A program made the position numbers and the translations under genes. From a virus, in the IMG/VR virus record IMGVR_UViG_3300017779_000170, positions 1 through 22,781 of that record: DNA of 22,781 nt; one strand, given 5' to 3'. Shown here piece after piece: positions 22,149 to 22,781 of the stretch. Below the pieces are notes generated by a model. The model was not told the DNA's origin. It did no database searches and saw only the letters and a program-made list of their open reading frames with translations. Each line of letters opens with the position of its first letter. The stretch's first letter is position 1.

Positions 22149-22757
22149 TTAAACTGTAGAATTATTCATTCTGTCTAGGTAGACGTCATCCGCTTTTGTA
22201 GTTTTAGCACCAAACAAAGGAGCTAAATTAGCTACACCCATAGCAGTGTCTGCTACACCTTGAATGCCTTGCTGTTGAGCAAGAACTGAGGCTTGTGCTG
22301 CCTCTTTTGCCCTTAACTCTTGGTCTTTGGCATAACCTAAATCCATTGCTTTTAAATCTTGATTAATAGCATCTTTAGCATCAGCCTTCATCTTGGCATT
22401 TTTTTCTAAATCTTTTTGCATTAACAACCTTGTTTTCTCTGTGTTTGCATCAGCCGTTTGCTGAACGAGGCCTACGCCGGCAGCTAAATTTCTAGGGTCA
22501 CCTTCTTGAAGTGCTTGAATGTTTTGTTGTTGAGCCGCTAAGTTAGATTCCTTAGCAAATTCATAAGCTTCTCTTGAGACTTGAAGCCCTTCGTAAAAAT
22601 TCTTTTCTGCTCTTTTTCTCGCCTCCGCCATGGCTTTCTTAGACTCTCTTTCTGCTTTTGCCGCTGCGTCTGCTTGTTTACGAGCTTGACTAAATGAGCC
22701 TATCGTTCCTGCCGCGGAAGACGCCACTCCTACTACTGCTGCTGTTGTAACTGCCAT
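22149..22757 (-). CDS. Internal virion protein, gp14-like (202 aa)
   Basis: The protein has an Ala/Gly/Val/Ser-rich N-terminal stretch (residues 5-22) that can form a membrane helix, followed by a long Ala/Lys/Glu-rich helical region (KQADAAAKAERESKKAMAEA and on) and an Ala/Gln-rich middle. This architecture, its length (T7 gp14 has 196 residues) and its place before the 753- and 2441-residue genes fit T7 gp14, the protein thought to form the outer-membrane end of the ejection conduit. Start: ATG after AAAAAATTATAAT, with no Shine-Dalgarno. Sequence identity with T7 gp14 is not claimed. Confidence 0.75.
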   Translation of the reverse strand: MAVTTAAVVGVASSAAGTIGSFSQARKQADAAAKAERESKKAMAEARKRAEKNFYEGLQVSREAYEFAKESNLAAQQQNIQALQEGDPRNLAAGVGLVQQTADANTEKTRLLMQKDLEKNAKMKADAKDAINQDLKAMDLGYAKDQELRAKEAAQASVLAQQQGIQGVADTAMGVANLAPLFGAKTTKADDVYLDRMNNSTV

Positions 22758-22781
22758 ATTATAATTTTTTAATCATTTCGG
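22758..22781 (-). other. Window edge: leader of the gp14-like gene, possibly the end of another gene
   Basis: Read on the minus strand, these 24 bases are CCGAAATGATTAAAAAATTATAAT. One frame would end an upstream gene as ...EMIKKL followed by TAA, two bases before the gp14-like ATG, matching the tight spacing of the region. Another frame stops at TGA earlier. The stretch is too short to decide. Confidence 0.3.

Noticed and set aside
1-22781. tRNA genes, CRISPR arrays, insertion sequences, attachment sites, integrase
   Set aside because: Nearly all of the sequence is coding; no cloverleaf, regular repeat-spacer array, terminal inverted repeat or recombinase signature was noticed. Weak tRNA-like folds cannot be fully excluded without a computed search.

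Overview
The window reads as part of the genome of a tailed phage with podovirus-type virion genes, probably infecting a member of the Bacteroidota (flavobacterial-type, plausibly marine). Three things suggest this host. The replication protein starts with a BT4734/VirE-N-type primase domain, typical of Bacteroidota mobile elements. Almost no start codon has a Shine-Dalgarno sequence; starts are instead preceded by A/T-rich leaders such as TAACTATG. One leader carries a TTG-N20-TATATTCG element resembling the Bacteroidota TTG/TAnnTTTG promoter. Base composition is strongly AT-rich. No genome end, integrase, tRNA, CRISPR array or insertion sequence was seen.

Layout. Positions 1-3372 (+ strand) hold about a dozen small, tightly packed accessory genes, mostly unknown. 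They include an Api92/DUF1281-like protein, an MGYRS-type phage protein and several ORFs below 60 codons. Two gene junctions there are copies of one 37-bp sequence, spaced exactly one gene apart. Positions 3262-5729 (+) form an unbroken chain of eight overlapping ORFs: two tiny proteins, a DUF3310 protein, a free-standing DnaA domain IV, a coiled-coil protein, a DUF1071 single-strand annealing protein and a PD-(D/E)XK exonuclease. A 31-codon ORF and a DUF736-like ssDNA-binding protein follow. An intrinsic terminator closes the unit at 6149-6187. An AT-rich gap of about 170 bp then carries a TTGACA-N17-TATAAA promoter-like element, a hairpin and short repeats.

Positions 6361-12307 (+) hold a primase/SF3-helicase fusion, an SNF2-like SF2 helicase, a PD-(D/E)XK protein, a VRR-NUC nuclease, an unknown, an HTH protein, a small helical protein and a metallophosphoesterase. 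Positions 12299-22757 (- strand) are virion genes converging on the replication genes, with overlapping stops. They encode proteins of 202, 753 and 2441 residues in the order and approximate size of T7 gp14-gp15-gp16 (the third almost doubled), followed by an 81-aa protein.

How they may work together. The DnaA-like protein, primase-helicase, SF2 helicase and ssDNA-binding protein would open, prime and unwind phage DNA. The exonuclease, annealing protein and ssDNA-binding protein form a RecET-like recombination set. The two extra nuclease-fold proteins and the phosphoesterase may process DNA or nucleotides. The minus-strand proteins probably travel inside the capsid and are ejected to form the DNA-translocation conduit. 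No DNA polymerase, RNA polymerase, terminase, portal or capsid gene lies in the window. All functions are inferred from sequence motifs read by eye.
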